A stretch of 64,000 nucleotides of DNA from Macquaria australasica. Taxonomy: Eukaryota > Chordata > Actinopteri > Centrarchiformes > Percichthyidae. The DNA is taken from assembly GCA_005408345.1 (NCBI GenBank), contig SEMN01000457.1, positions 186,001 through 250,000 of the forward strand, read 5' to 3'. Both the position numbers and the translations under genes were made by a program. Below the pieces are notes generated by a model. The model was not told the DNA's origin and did no database searches. It was given only the letters and a program-made list of their open reading frames with translations. Positions within the stretch are counted from its first letter, which is position 1. Every line of letters starts with the position of its first letter. Positions 1-9,627 of this stretch are shown piece after piece.

Positions 1-1
1 G

Positions 2-828
2 GTCCTTGCAGATGAATTTACTCTAACGCATAAAAGTGTTTTTGTTTCTTCGGTGCAACGCGAATCTCTGGGTGGGCTACCTGTGGAATATAAAAAAAGG
101 TCACCTAAAGTTTTCCGGCGCAATCATTCGGCAGCGGGTGGGACTCGCAAATGTTTTTATTGTCATGAAACTGGCCACTTAATTGCTGTTTGTCCTGTTC
201 TGAAACAAAAAGAACAGTCAAAAGCTAAAATCCCCTCTGCTGTAGGATTAATTCAGAGTGAGCCACTTGTTAGCCAGCCTGAGGTTTTGACAGAGTCGCT
301 TAAAGGGGAAATTGATGATGACTTTAAGCCTTTCGTTACGCAGGTTTTTTTTTCTATAACTGGTAATGAAGTAGACAGGGTTCCCATTACTATCCTAAGA
401 GACACTGGGGCAAAACATTCCCTGGCTCGACGTGGTGTGGTACCTTTTTCTGGCCAATCGTACTGTGGATCTGACCTATTGGTGTGGGGAGTTAAACTGA
501 GTGTTTTACGCGTGCCACTACATACAGTGACACTTTCCTCCTCCCTGGTGTCTGGTCCAGTGCGAGTCGGTGTACGTGATCGGCTCTCTATTGCAGGGGT
601 TGATCTCATTCTCGGCAATGATTTGGCTGGAGACAAAGTTTTTCCAACTACTCCTGAGGTAACTGAAAATCCTACTGCTGATGTGTGTGTTGTGGCTCCT
701 GCTGTGCTTGATGCGCCGCCTATTTTTCCAGCGTGTGTTGTGACGCGTGCCCAGGCTCGTAAGCTTGGTGATTTAGCGGACCTTTCTGATTCGTTTTTGA
801 ATAGGTCTGATGATTTAGTCAGCCCCTC
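2..828 (+). pseudogene. Gmr1-like Ty3/gypsy gag-protease region (partial, 5' part of a split polyprotein)
   Basis: The frame is open from base 2, so the start lies left of the window. A retroviral-type zinc knuckle (C-X2-C-X4-H-X4-C) sits at 152-193 and marks the end of gag, which packages element RNA. An aspartic protease follows: the catalytic Asp-Thr-Gly is at about 401-409 and the second conserved block, GVDLILGNDLAG, at about 598-633. Protease normally matures the element polyprotein. The frame is cut at 828 by an inserted LTR element; the track beyond 828 belongs to that LTR. The next domain, integrase, resumes at 3004 in the same codon phase. Zinc knuckle and protease assignment is firm. 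The Gmr1-like label rests on the downstream integrase-before-RT order. Confidence 0.85.
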
Positions 829-1007
829 TGTCATGATCCCAAGGACTGGTGTACACTGTTTTGTTCTGTTTCCTGTTTTATTTTGAAGGTCTGTTCTTGG
901 TTCATGGTTTTGGTTTACTTCCTGTCTTGGTTCTGTTTTCCACCAGTTTGATTAGGTTCACCTGTGTCTTGTCTCTCACCTGTTTCTTGTTTCCTCGTTG
1001 TCTCTCG

Positions 1008-1015
1008 TATTTATA
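1008..1015 (+). promoter_or_regulatory. TATA-like box in LTR
   Basis: TATTTATA lies in a T/C-rich U3, about 200 bp upstream of the AATAAA signal at 1210. It is the likely core promoter of the LTR, inferred from position and motif only. Confidence 0.5.
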
Positions 1016-1090
1016 CCAGCCCCTTTCTTTTGTTTTTTGTCGAGTCATTGTTGATGTTGCTGTTGCTGTGTGATGTTCCTCGTGAGCTTC

Positions 1091-1145
1091 TCGTGTCGTG
1101 TCGTGTCGTGTCGTGTCGTGTCGTGTCGTGTCGTGTCGTGTCGTG
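1091..1145 (+). repeat. (TCGTG)11 pentanucleotide microsatellite
   Basis: Eleven perfect TCGTG units are followed by a variant TCGCG, inside the LTR between the TATA-like box and the polyadenylation signal. Length polymorphism is expected. Confidence 0.95.
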
Positions 1146-1209
1146 TCGCGTTCCTGGTGTTCCCCTGCGAGTCAGTTTTCGCTATTGTAAGTTTTTTCCT
1201 TGAAGTTAA

Positions 1210-1215
1210 AATAAA
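1210..1215 (+). terminator. AATAAA polyadenylation signal in LTR
   Basis: AATAAA lies about 112 bases before the LTR 3' end, the usual place for the R/U5 boundary signal of an LTR retrotransposon. Confidence 0.6.
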
Positions 1216-1667
1216 CCTTTGGACTCTTCAGCCTCCTCGCCTGCCTGCATCTGTCTGCATTTGGGTCCTCTCCCTGCTTCCCTAATGGCTTGTCGTGGCA
1301 GAGCTGCCTCGAAGGCATTTCGTAACAGAATGACTGAATTTGGACCCAGCGGACAGTCACCCTCGCCTGCGGGACTATCGGGCTCCATTAACCCCCGCGG
1401 AGTCATTCTGCATACTCCTGGGGATAGAGCCTCCGGTGAGGGAACAGTCTCCCTCTCCCTTTGAGGGCACCCGGCTGGCCATTTTTCCGGGAAGCCCGCG
1501 GAGGTCGCGGAGGAGGTGGTAGTCGGGACTCCCGACGCCGTCCGCGATCTCGGCAGTCCGACGCCGCGGAGCCTCCGCTGCCAGCTCAGGCGTTCCACCC
1601 CAACTCACCGCTACGAGCCGCTTACCGTCTGGTCCTGGAGTCCCGGGCAAAGGTTCAAGCGGCTTAT

Positions 1668-1865
1668 GCTCATGATTCCCGGTTGGCGAACCGGCCGACA
1701 CCTGCTCTTCAGTCGGCGGTCCGGCCAGCTTGTGCTCATGACTCTCCGTTGGCGGTCCGGCCGACACCTGCTCTTCAGTCGGCGGACCGGCCAGCTTCTG
1801 CTCATGATTCCCGGTTGGCTAACCGGCCGACATCAGCTCCTGTTCTCCAGTCGGCGGTTCAGTCA
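1668..1865 (+). repeat. 66-bp tandem repeats (about 3 units)
   Basis: Units start at 1668 and 1734, exactly 66 bp apart, with a third diverged unit near 1800. Each contains GCTCATGA and GGCCGACA blocks. In one frame each unit reads as 22 residues beginning AHDS. Confidence 0.85.
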
Positions 1866-1952
1866 ACGCCGGATCCTGTTCCGGAGTTGGTGGTCCGGCC
1901 GACTCCTGCCCCACGGACCCGGTTGGCTAACCGGCCGACATCACTTCCTGTT

Positions 1953-2186
1953 CCAGAGCCTCCGGTCCATGTCCAGCTGCAGCCGCAGCTTCCAGAGCCT
2001 CCGGTCCATGTCCAGCTGCAGCCGCAGCTTCCAGAGCCTCCGGTCCATGTCCAGCTGCAGCCGCAGCTTCCAGAGCCTCCGGTCCATGTCCAGCTGCAGC
2101 CGCAGCTTCCAGAGCCTCCGGTCCATGTCCAGCTGCAGCCGCAGCTTCCAGAGCCTCCGGTCCATGTCCAGCTGCAGCCGCAGCTT
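1953..2186 (+). repeat. 39-bp tandem repeat array A (6 units)
   Basis: Six near-identical 39-bp units begin CCAGAGCCTCCGGTCCATG. A partial seventh follows from 2187. Translation gives PEPPVHVQLQPQL per unit. Two further units recur at about 2818-2895 in the rearranged 3' part. Confidence 0.95.
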
Positions 2187-2220
2187 CCAGAGCCTCCGGT
2201 TCGTCCAGCTGCCGCAGCAG

Positions 2221-2454
2221 CTGCCTCCAGCTCCAGTGCCCGCCGAGCAGCCGCCAGCGCTGCCTCCAGCTCCAGTGCCCGCCGAGCAGCCGCCAGCGCT
2301 GCCTCCAGCTCCAGTGCCCGCCGAGCAGCCGCCAGCGCTGCCTCCAGCTCCAGAGCCCGCCGAGCAGCCGCCAGCGCTGCCTCCAGCTCCAGAGCCCGCC
2401 GAGCAGCCGCCAGCGCTGCCTCATGCTTCAGAGCCCGCCGAGCAGCCGCCAGCG
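2221..2454 (+). repeat. 39-bp tandem repeat array B (6 units)
   Basis: Six 39-bp units begin CTGCCTCCAGCTCCAG. The unit length equals that of array A but the sequence differs. Later units drift (GTGCCC to GAGCCC, CCAGCTCCA to CATGCTTCA), showing progressive divergence along the array. Confidence 0.95.
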
Positions 2455-2680
2455 CTGCCTCATGCTTCAGAACCCGTCCGGCTGCCGTCGCAGTCTCCTG
2501 CTCCAGAGTCCGGCTGTCAGTCTCAGCAGCCTCCGGCGCCCCAGCAGTTTAGCCGTCAGCCTCAGCTACAGCTGCTAGTGACTGATCTTGCCCAGCCGCA
2601 GCCCATGGGGCCTCCCAAGTCTGTTCTCGCTCAGCCGCAGCCTCTGCAGCCTCCAGAGCCTGCTCTCGCCCAGCCGCATT

Positions 2681-3003
2681 CTCTTCAGCCTCCTCGCCTG
2701 CCTGCATCTGTCTGCATTTGGGTCCTCTCCCTGCTTCCCTAATGGCTTGTCGTGGCAGAGCTGCCTCGAAGGCATTTCGTAACAGAATGACTCGACCAGG
2801 CTGACATCACTTCCTGTTCCAGAGCCTCCGGTCCATGTCCAGCTGCAGCCGCAGCTTCCAGAGCCTCCGGTCCATGTCCAGCTGCAGCCGCAGCTTCCAG
2901 AGCCTCCGGTTCGTCCAGCTGCCGCAGCAGCTGCATTTGGGTCCTCTCCCTGCTTCCCTAATGGCTTGTCGTGGCAGAGCTGCCTCGAAGGCATTTCGTA
3001 ACA
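2681..3003 (+). repeat. Reiterated LTR 3' ends with an intervening internal-region copy
   Basis: Bases 2681-2792 match 1224-1335 over 112 bp with no difference that I can see. Bases 2803 to about 2935 repeat the internal region from 1937, with two instead of six 39-bp units. Bases 2931-3003 then repeat the LTR end 1255-1327. Junctions show short shared sequence, for example CTGCAT. A normal 3' LTR with U3 is absent. Template switching, unequal recombination or assembly error could each explain it. Confidence 0.85.
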
Positions 3004-5085
3004 CCCTCATTTTCAGAAGTTAAAAGGGTGCCTGTTTCGATTGAGGTGGTACCAGATGAGAAGGATTTGTGTTTAGCAGTGGATAAAGATCAGCTCACCA
3101 AGGCTCAGCAAGCTGATGTTACGTTGGCTAAGTGTGTGTCTGCTGCTCAGGTGCAGGGAAAGGGGACGCGGTCGGTAACTTATCTGTTTGATGATGGTGT
3201 TTTGCTGCGTAGATGGTCTCCAAGAGCTGGGAGGGAGTGTGATGTAGTTACTCAGGTGGTTGTGCCAAAAGAGTTCCGTCTCCAAGTCTTAAGTTTAGCC
3301 CATGACCACGGTCTGTCTGGCCATTTGGGAATAAAGAAAACATATAACCGGGTGCTCCAATATTTTTTTTGGCCTGGGTTAAAATCTGATGTTGTAAAGT
3401 TCTGTCGCTTTTGTCATGTTTGCCAGATAGCAGGCAAACCAAATCAGGTTATTCCTCCAGCTCCGTTACATCCCATTCCTGTAATGGGCGAACCTTTTGA
3501 GCATGTGATACTGGATTGTGTCGGACCCTTGCCAAAAACCAAGGCTGGTCATCAGTACCTGCTTACCATAATGTGTACAGCCACCCGTTTTCCTGAGGCT
3601 GTCCCGCTGCGCACGTTGCGAGCTAAAGCTGTGGTGAAAGCCTTGATTAAGTTCTTTTCCACCTTTGGGTTGCCAAAGCGCATCCAAACTGATCAGGGGT
3701 CTAACTTTATGTCCAAGGTTTTTGCACAGGTGATGGCAGAGTTGTCGGTCAAGCATCAGGTCTCTAGCGCGTATCACCCGGAGAGTCAGGGCGCATTGGA
3801 GAGATTTCATCAGACGCTGAAATCCATGTTACGTAAGTTTTGTGTGGAGTCTAACAGGGAGTGGGATGAGGGTCTGCCACTACTACTGTTCGCCATTCGT
3901 GAGACCACGCAGGAATCTCTGGGGTTTAGTCCAGCTGAGCTGGTTTTTGGGCACACTGTGCGCGGTCCGCTGCGCTTGTTGCAGGAGAGGTGGCTTGCAA
4001 ACGGGCCCAGCCCTGCGCACAGCATCTTGGATTATGTGAGTTCATTCAGGGAGAGGTTGCATGCTGCTTGTGAGCTGGCTCGCAGTTCCCTCTCCGCCGT
4101 ACAGTCCAGGATGAAAACAAGATATGATGAGAAAACTGTCCGTCGTACTTTTCAGCCAGGTGACCGGGTTTTGGTTCTGTTAACTATTGTTGGTTCCCCT
4201 TTTGAGGCAAAGTTCTGTGGTCCTTATAAGGTTGAGCGGAGACTGAGTGACACTGATTATGTGATTAAGACGCCAGATAGGAAGAAAAAGTCCCGTGTGT
4301 GTCACATCAATATGCTCAAACAATATTTCGATCAGGATACTTCCGACATGCCATCTGTGGAGTCATGTGTCTCTCCTGTGGTGGCTGTGGTGTCACCATC
4401 ATATCGCCCCGAGGAGGACGGGTTGCGTGGGCCGCAGGGTTCAGTTCCGTGTGTGCGTTTAGAGAATTCTAAGGTTCTAGCAAATCTGGAAGAGTACTTG
4501 TCTTATTTGTCTGAGCCGGCTAAAAGTGACATTTGTCACCTCGTTCGTTGTCACGCACCGCTTTTTGGTGATAAGCCCACACAAACTACAGTCTTGGAGC
4601 ATGATGTAGATGTTGGCGAGAACAAGCCCATTAAACAGCATGCGTACCGTGTTGACCCGGTGAAGCGCGCTGTTATGCAGAAGGAGGTTGAGTATCTCCT
4701 AGAAAATGGCTTTGCAGTGCCAAGCTCCAGTCCGTGGAGCTCACCGTCTCTTCTAGTTCCTAAATCTGACCAAACTCCTCGATTTTGTAATGACTACCGC
4801 AAAGTAAACGCTGTTACTAAGCCAGACTCATTTCCTCTCCCACGTATGGATGACTGTGTGGATCGTGTGGGGTCGGCCAAGTACGTCACAAAGTTAGACT
4901 TATTAAAAGGTTACTGGCAGGTGCCTCTTTCACCACGTGCATCTGAGGTCTCAGCTTTTGTGACCCCCGACCACTTCCTTCAATACACTGTCATGCCGTT
5001 TGGGTTAAGAAATGCTCCGGCCACATTCCAAAGGCTGATGAATAAAGTCCTTTCTGGTGTCAAAAACTGCGAGGCGTTTGAGTGA
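3004..5085 (+). pseudogene. Gmr1-like Ty3/gypsy integrase then reverse transcriptase (3'-truncated)
   Basis: This is one open frame continuing the polyprotein after the nested insertion. Integrase, which inserts the cDNA copy into chromosomes, comes first. It has an HHCC zinc module (HDHGLSGH near 3302 and CRFCHVC near 3402) and a catalytic D-D-E core with Asp in ILDCVGPLP (about 3511), Asp in TDQGSNF (about 3691) and Glu 36 residues later in GALERFH. A GPY-type module (GDRVLVL... CGPYKVERR) follows. RT starts about 4620 and shows NDYRKVN, the motif A Asp in TKLDLLKGYWQ and FGLRNAPATFQ. It then stops at 5085, just where the YxDD catalytic box should come. RNase H and the 3' LTR are missing. 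Integrase upstream of RT is copia-like, while the protein sequence is Ty3/gypsy-like. Transcription would be antisense to the channel gene. Confidence 0.9.
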
Positions 5086-7091
5086 GATATTCCGCCGTTT
5101 AGAGGGTGCTTCCTGTAAAGTGCGAATAGGAACTGGCAGTTAGAGTTATATTATGCACGTTCTTGTTGCACTGATTTCCAACGAGTCTTTCACAAAACAG
5201 GGCAGTGACTAAATGACAGTTAAGCCATCTTTTGTGGTTTCTGTCAAATCGGTTGGCACTGAAAAGCAACGTCAATTCATAAATTACATTTGAGAACTAG
5301 ACCAAAAACTGTATGTGCATTTGTTGCACCCTGATCATTTAATAGAATAGTTATTTTATCCCAACCTATTTTTTCATTTGGAGGCTGCAAGCGGAGGTGT
5401 CCTTTATCTGACGCCATCTGAGTCCTTTTCAGATTTTGATTACAGTCTTGATCTGTGAGAAGTGTTTCTTTATCTATCTATCCACCATGACCCCAATGGA
5501 AAAATTACATTCCTATAATGATTTGGTATGGATGATATACTGTAGGTTAGGTGTTTCACATGAGTGGAGGATGGGGAACAACACACAGAGTGCTGGTGCT
5601 GAAGAAAGATGATAATAACTGCAAAGCAATTTTACACAAGATAAATAAAAACAACAAAAACACAGCCTTCTCCCATGATGCTATTCATGCATCAATGGTG
5701 ATGACACTGCTACTTGTGTTTCTTTATAAATGAGGGAGCGTATACCACAGAATTACACAGGAAGGCTCTGCACACCATGTACAGTACAAAGTCTGCTCAT
5801 GGTGTGGCAGACTGGTATAATCATGTGAATTTATGTTTTAATAAAACCTCATGAATATTACATTGGAGCTGCCACAGATGTGGAATTCACCTAAATAAGT
5901 AAATGCAAGAGAAGGGCACACTCTGGAAGAAGGGAAAATCTCTAAATGTGGGATGTTTAGATGCAAGTTAAAGAATTATATATTTTACCAGTGACATTTC
6001 TGAGTTAGTGATGATCTGATAAGAAAAGTTACCCTTATTATTAGTATTTTGAAGGTGTGTTCAAACCCCTTCCCCAAACAGCGATTGCCCAATTATAGTT
6101 AAGCAACCGTAAGTGGGTGTGGCAGGCCTTTCAAACTTTTAACTTGTTAAATCAGTGTTTATGGGGCTGTAGTAACAGAGATACTCAAGAGTTTGGAAGG
6201 TGGTGGTTTTTTTATTTGCCTTTTCAAAACCAAAAACACAAGAGCAAAAGTGTAAGGAATGGATCAAACAGTGTGTTTATCTGCTCTAATGCAAACTGCA
6301 GTTAACATGTCTGGTTAACTTACTACCTGCAGTACCAGCATTAATTCCAAGGCAAAGAGTTAGCATATCAGCGGCTAACTGCATTAGTCTGTGAGGTTTA
6401 ATGTTACATTAAGAAAGGCCCACATGACAAGCACATTCACTGTGTAGTATTTCCCCACAGGCTAACGTTAGCCACTCTGTCCTGCTCTTTATTGGATTTG
6501 GGCACGTTTACACTACAGCAACCCCAGAAACGTTACCTTTTCTCTTGTAAAGCTTATAATGCTTTTCTCTTGTAATGCTACGAACAACTATGTGTCCAAC
6601 TACACTCAGTTTTAATACGTTTGAGTGACAGGAGTATATGACCATCTTTATAGAGCTGACCTGAGGATATTACTACTGCAGTGGCACAGAAAGAGAATCC
6701 ATGCAGCCATTCCAGGCGTGTTGTTTTGGACTTATCTTATTTAATAATGTAAATGTCCATAATATGTGACATTTGGACCTAGGCATATCCTTGTGAGCAT
6801 ATAGCATATACCTACATGTCACATAGACTACTCCACTGCCTGCAGCAACACCCTTATACCAACACCGCCTCTTACTATAGCTTGCTACAGTGCTCTACAG
6901 ATTCACTATGTCATCAGGATGATAAATATGGGAAAATATCAAAGTAAAGGCTTCTCATTTTATTATATCTTGAGCAAAGGCAGCATCACACGACCAAACA
7001 GGTCTGGTTAAGAGTGGGGTAAACCTTGGTATAATGTAAAGAACATCTCTTCAAAAGCTCCACTCAGGTCATCCTCACAGTTTGTACTCAC
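5086..7091. other. Intronic sequence downstream of channel exon 7
   Basis: This is AT-rich non-coding DNA with only short chance frames. I find no channel exon 8 (which would encode an EFAKERE-like start on the minus strand) and no recognisable transposon. The next exon is presumably left of the window. Confidence 0.5.
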
Positions 7092-7195
7092 CCTGACAGC
7101 ACACCTAGCACCAGGTTGAGCATGAAGAAGGAACCGATGATGATGAGGGGGATGAAGTACAGCCAGTTCCACGTGTTCCCAGAGGCATCGTTAGC
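7092..7195 (-). CDS. cacna1b: Cav2.2-like calcium channel, exon 7 (domain I S6)
   Basis: The exon is 104 bp. The acceptor is TTTAG before 7195 and the donor is GTGAGT from 7091. It starts in phase 0 with AND and encodes WNWLYFIPLIIIGSFF then MLNLVLGVLSG. This is the pore-lining S6 helix of domain I at the inner mouth of the channel, plus the start of the I-II linker. It ends two bases into a codon, as expected before an exon starting with the Gly-Glu-Phe linker. The preceding exon ends LYN in phase 0, so the join is clean. FFMLNL fits Cav2.1/2.2 rather than Cav2.3 (FFVLNL). The product is a plasma-membrane pore subunit of presynaptic calcium channels. Confidence 0.93.
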
Positions 7196-7276
7196 CTAAA
7201 CACGCAGAGACAAAGAACAGGACTGTTAATACTATTGTGTTGTTGCAAGGATGGTGTCTATTTGGAGTATATTTTT

Positions 7277-7808
7277 CTTATTGTCAACAAATCCCATAAA
7301 AAGACCAAAACCAACAAAGTGTTAGTCCAGCTCTCAATGCTTTTTTACTTCCCTACTCTGTCTGTGGCTCTCAACCCCATGCCCATTGGTTCCTACTGAA
7401 GACAAAAATCTTACGTACCATAAAAACGGCTCACAAATACATAATTTCATTTTTGAAAAAGTCTCAGTAATTTCCTAAAATAGCTGGTCACTGTAGTTTT
7501 TAGCAAATGTTAGTCAAACAGGAGGAAATAGTGCATTTGTTGGACTATTTTCATTGGTGAATTAATACACAGTTGGTGCTGTAGTGAGTATTTCTGGCAG
7601 CAGGATGGCGTATGTGGGATTTAGTCCAAATAAACTAAAGTGTGTGTGTTCATGGTAATGAAGGAACATGTCACCCAGTGCAACGGTGTGGCTAAATGGT
7701 GTGTTTTCAATTTAATTTGTGTTTTTGGACAACAATGGCACAGAGGAATAAGACACATCAGGCTTTGATACACAATTTCGATGAGATTTGTTGACAGTAA
7801 GACAAATG
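7277..7808. mobile_element. TIR DNA element / MITE, family A copy 1
   Basis: The left end (CTTATTGTCAACAAATCCCA, then AAAAGACCAAAACCAACAA) is the reverse complement of the right end seen best in the copy at 63205-63675 (TTGTTGACAATAAG). Here the right end is TTGTTGACAGTAAGACAAAT near 7788-7805. A third, TIR-less copy lies at 41090-41310. No transposase is encoded, so it is non-autonomous. The superfamily is undetermined. Confidence 0.7.
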
Positions 7809-8219
7809 CAGAATATCACCAGACTTATTTAAATTCACATAGATGTATCAGATTCTATCTGATCTTTGTCTTTGAAGATTAAAATATTTATGACCTTAGA
7901 GTGCTTGGTTTATGCTTGAAGGGTAGGCTATGTCAAATCGTGCAATGATCAATATTTTTAAAATGAACACCTTACAATATAAAGAAACCTAATACAACAG
8001 CACTACAAATTACCACCTCAAAAATGTACTTTCTTTCTGTCTTATGTGAGATAGGCACAAGTAGAGCACAGAAACTGACAGAAAGGTTAGAAATATATGG
8101 ACAAAAATATCCTTATTCTGGACATTTATAGGACTGTAATATACCTTATATACTGGTATTCATAGTAAATGACAAGGTCATTTGAAACTGTCTGCCATAC
8201 TTGGGTGGACAAAATAACA

Positions 8220-8690
8220 GAAACATTATACTGTATGATGCAAAACACATTTTGATACTATATGCTAAATGGCTGAAAGACACCCCAACATTACTCCTAT
8301 ATGTGACTGCTTAACATTTGACTTCAAACCATGGGCATTAATGTGCTGCTCTCACAGCCTCCACTCTTCTGGTTTCAGGCTTTCCACCACATGTTGAACC
8401 TGGCTGCAGGGATTTGCCCTCATTCAGCCACAACTACATTAGTGAGATGCAACACTGATGTTGAGTGATAAGGTCTGGCTCACAGTCGGTGTTCCAGTTC
8501 ATCCCAAAGGTGTTAGACGGCGTTGAGGTCTGTGCTCTGTGCGGGCCAGTCAAGCTCTTCCACACCAAAATGGGAAAACCTTTTCTTTATGGAGCTGGCT
8601 TTGTGTATTCTAAGTACACAACAGTATGCAGGAGTACCCACATACCTTTGGACATATACAGTGGAATACTTTGAGCGTAACACATTGCTT
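8220..8690 (-). mobile_element. Tc1/mariner-like element remnant (transposase C-terminus)
   Basis: Read on the minus strand, 8590-8513 encodes FSHFGVEELDWPAQSTDLNAV, a decayed form of the Tc1 transposase C-terminal stretch around the third catalytic acidic residue (normally SPDLNPIE). The plus strand around 8330-8560 carries the matching coding complement. A Tc1-type terminal sequence (CACATACCTTTGGACATATA) is at about 8638-8657, abutting the truncated coding part, so most of the transposase has been lost. Inactive. Confidence 0.75.
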
Positions 8691-9169
8691 AGTGGGTTCA
8701 AAGGCATTACAGCTTTGCATCTTGATGGTCTAAAGATAACATCCCATAATCATAATCACCCATAATCATAGAAGTGCTGATGGGAGCAAAAAGCAGAGCT
8801 GTATTTGCCTTCTCATTTAGCTGTTAGGTTAGAACAGGACTTCACTGCTATAATGGATACTATCCTCACTTTACTGTCTATTGTAAAATCTGTGGATCCC
8901 TTATATAAGACAATAAAATGGGTATTGGCATGGGTGTGGAGGAGAGGTGAGCTTGTTTGTGTGTGGTTTTCTGTTGAAGCAGTAATGACAGGAGCACCAG
9001 TCACAGTCTAAGGCTCATGTTCCCCATTATGACTCCTACCCTGTCTTAGGGACTTCTACTGTATGTTAACAGAATTCTTTACAGTGGGCATTCACACTCA
9101 GATTACTTTGGGAGGTTAATTTGATTGCTGGAAATTGTCTAGTGATGCACTCATTTACTGAAACCCACC

Positions 9170-9210
9170 CCTCCATGAATCGCCACCTTAACGTGGTGGA
9201 GGGGTTTGTG
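9170..9210 (+). other. Predicted hairpin at the LINE 5' end
   Basis: CCCCTCCA pairs with TGGAGGGG, and an inner CCAC pairs with GTGG around a short loop, with a small bulge between. It marks the 5' end of the LINE and could structure its RNA. I see it directly as an inverted repeat; any function is inference. Confidence 0.5.
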
Positions 9211-9627
9211 TGCCCCTGTGACCCTGGGAGCTGTGTTGTCCGGGGCACTGGCCCCTGGTAGGGTCTCCCAAGGCAAATTGGTCCCAGGGGAGGGGACAGA
9301 CTAAGAGCGATTCTCAAACCCACGATGAATCGGACCATGCAGAGCTGGAGCACCTCGCCCGGAGGAGGGATACCGGGGCCCCCCCCCTGGAGCCAGACCC
9401 GGGAGGGGAGCATGATGGCGAGTGTCTGGTGGCCGGGCCTTGACCCATGGGGCCCGGTCGGGCACAGCCCGAAAAATCGACATGGAGCCGCCACCCTGTG
9501 GGCCCACCACCTGCAGGGATAGGCATTGGGGTTGGGTGCAGTGTAAGCCGGGCAGCATGCAAGGGCAGGGACCTGGGCGTGCCGACCTGGGCGTGCCGAC
9601 CTTTGGCGTCGCAGACTGGTTTTAGGG

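Larger units (their letters stand above)
829..1327 (+). repeat. 5' LTR of the nested element (499 bp)
   Basis: It starts TG and ends CA. It has a TATA-like box at 1008-1015, an AATAAA polyadenylation signal at 1210-1215 and a pyrimidine-rich U3. The last 104 bases recur exactly at 2681-2784 and the last 73 at 2931-3003, which fixes the LTR 3' boundary at 1327. Confidence 0.85.
1340..2680 (+). other. Internal region of the nested LTR element: proline-rich repeat reading frames
   Basis: The region opens with a short frame beginning MDPADSHPRL at 1340. Two long overlapping + frames follow: one from 1461 to 2552 (363 codons) and one from 1516 running past 2680 into the LTR-end copy (to 2742). 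Both are dominated by tandem repeats whose lengths are multiples of three, so several frames on both strands stay open. In one frame the repeats read as 13-residue units rich in Pro, Gln and Val, and in the other as Ser/Arg-rich or AEQPPALPPAP units. No enzymatic domain is recognised. The first frame may be a gag remnant because its position just after the LTR fits. Whether any frame is translated is unknown, and openness here is largely a consequence of repeat length and GC-rich composition. Confidence 0.45.
829..3003 (+). mobile_element. Nested non-autonomous LTR retrotransposon, rearranged at its 3' end
   Basis: The insert begins TGTCATGATCCC and ends CGTAACA, that is TG...CA. It is flanked on both sides by the same five bases, CCCTC (824-828 and 3004-3008), a typical LTR-retrotransposon target duplication. 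It splits the Gmr1-like polyprotein frame, so it is younger than that element. It holds one full LTR (829-1327), an internal region of proline-rich tandem repeats, and two truncated copies of the LTR 3' end instead of a full 3' LTR. No protease, RT or integrase is present, so mobilisation would need enzymes from another element. The boundaries are well supported; the family name is unknown to me. Confidence 0.85.

Noticed and set aside
1927..2424. Antisense 165-codon frame of QRWRLLGG- and EALEAAAAAGHGP-type repeats
   Set aside because: It is the reverse reading of the two 39-bp arrays; unit length divisible by three keeps all frames open. No independent support.
1953..2454. Regular repeat arrays resembling CRISPR
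   Set aside because: Units are contiguous with no unique spacers, lie inside an LTR element in eukaryotic DNA, and translate as repeats.
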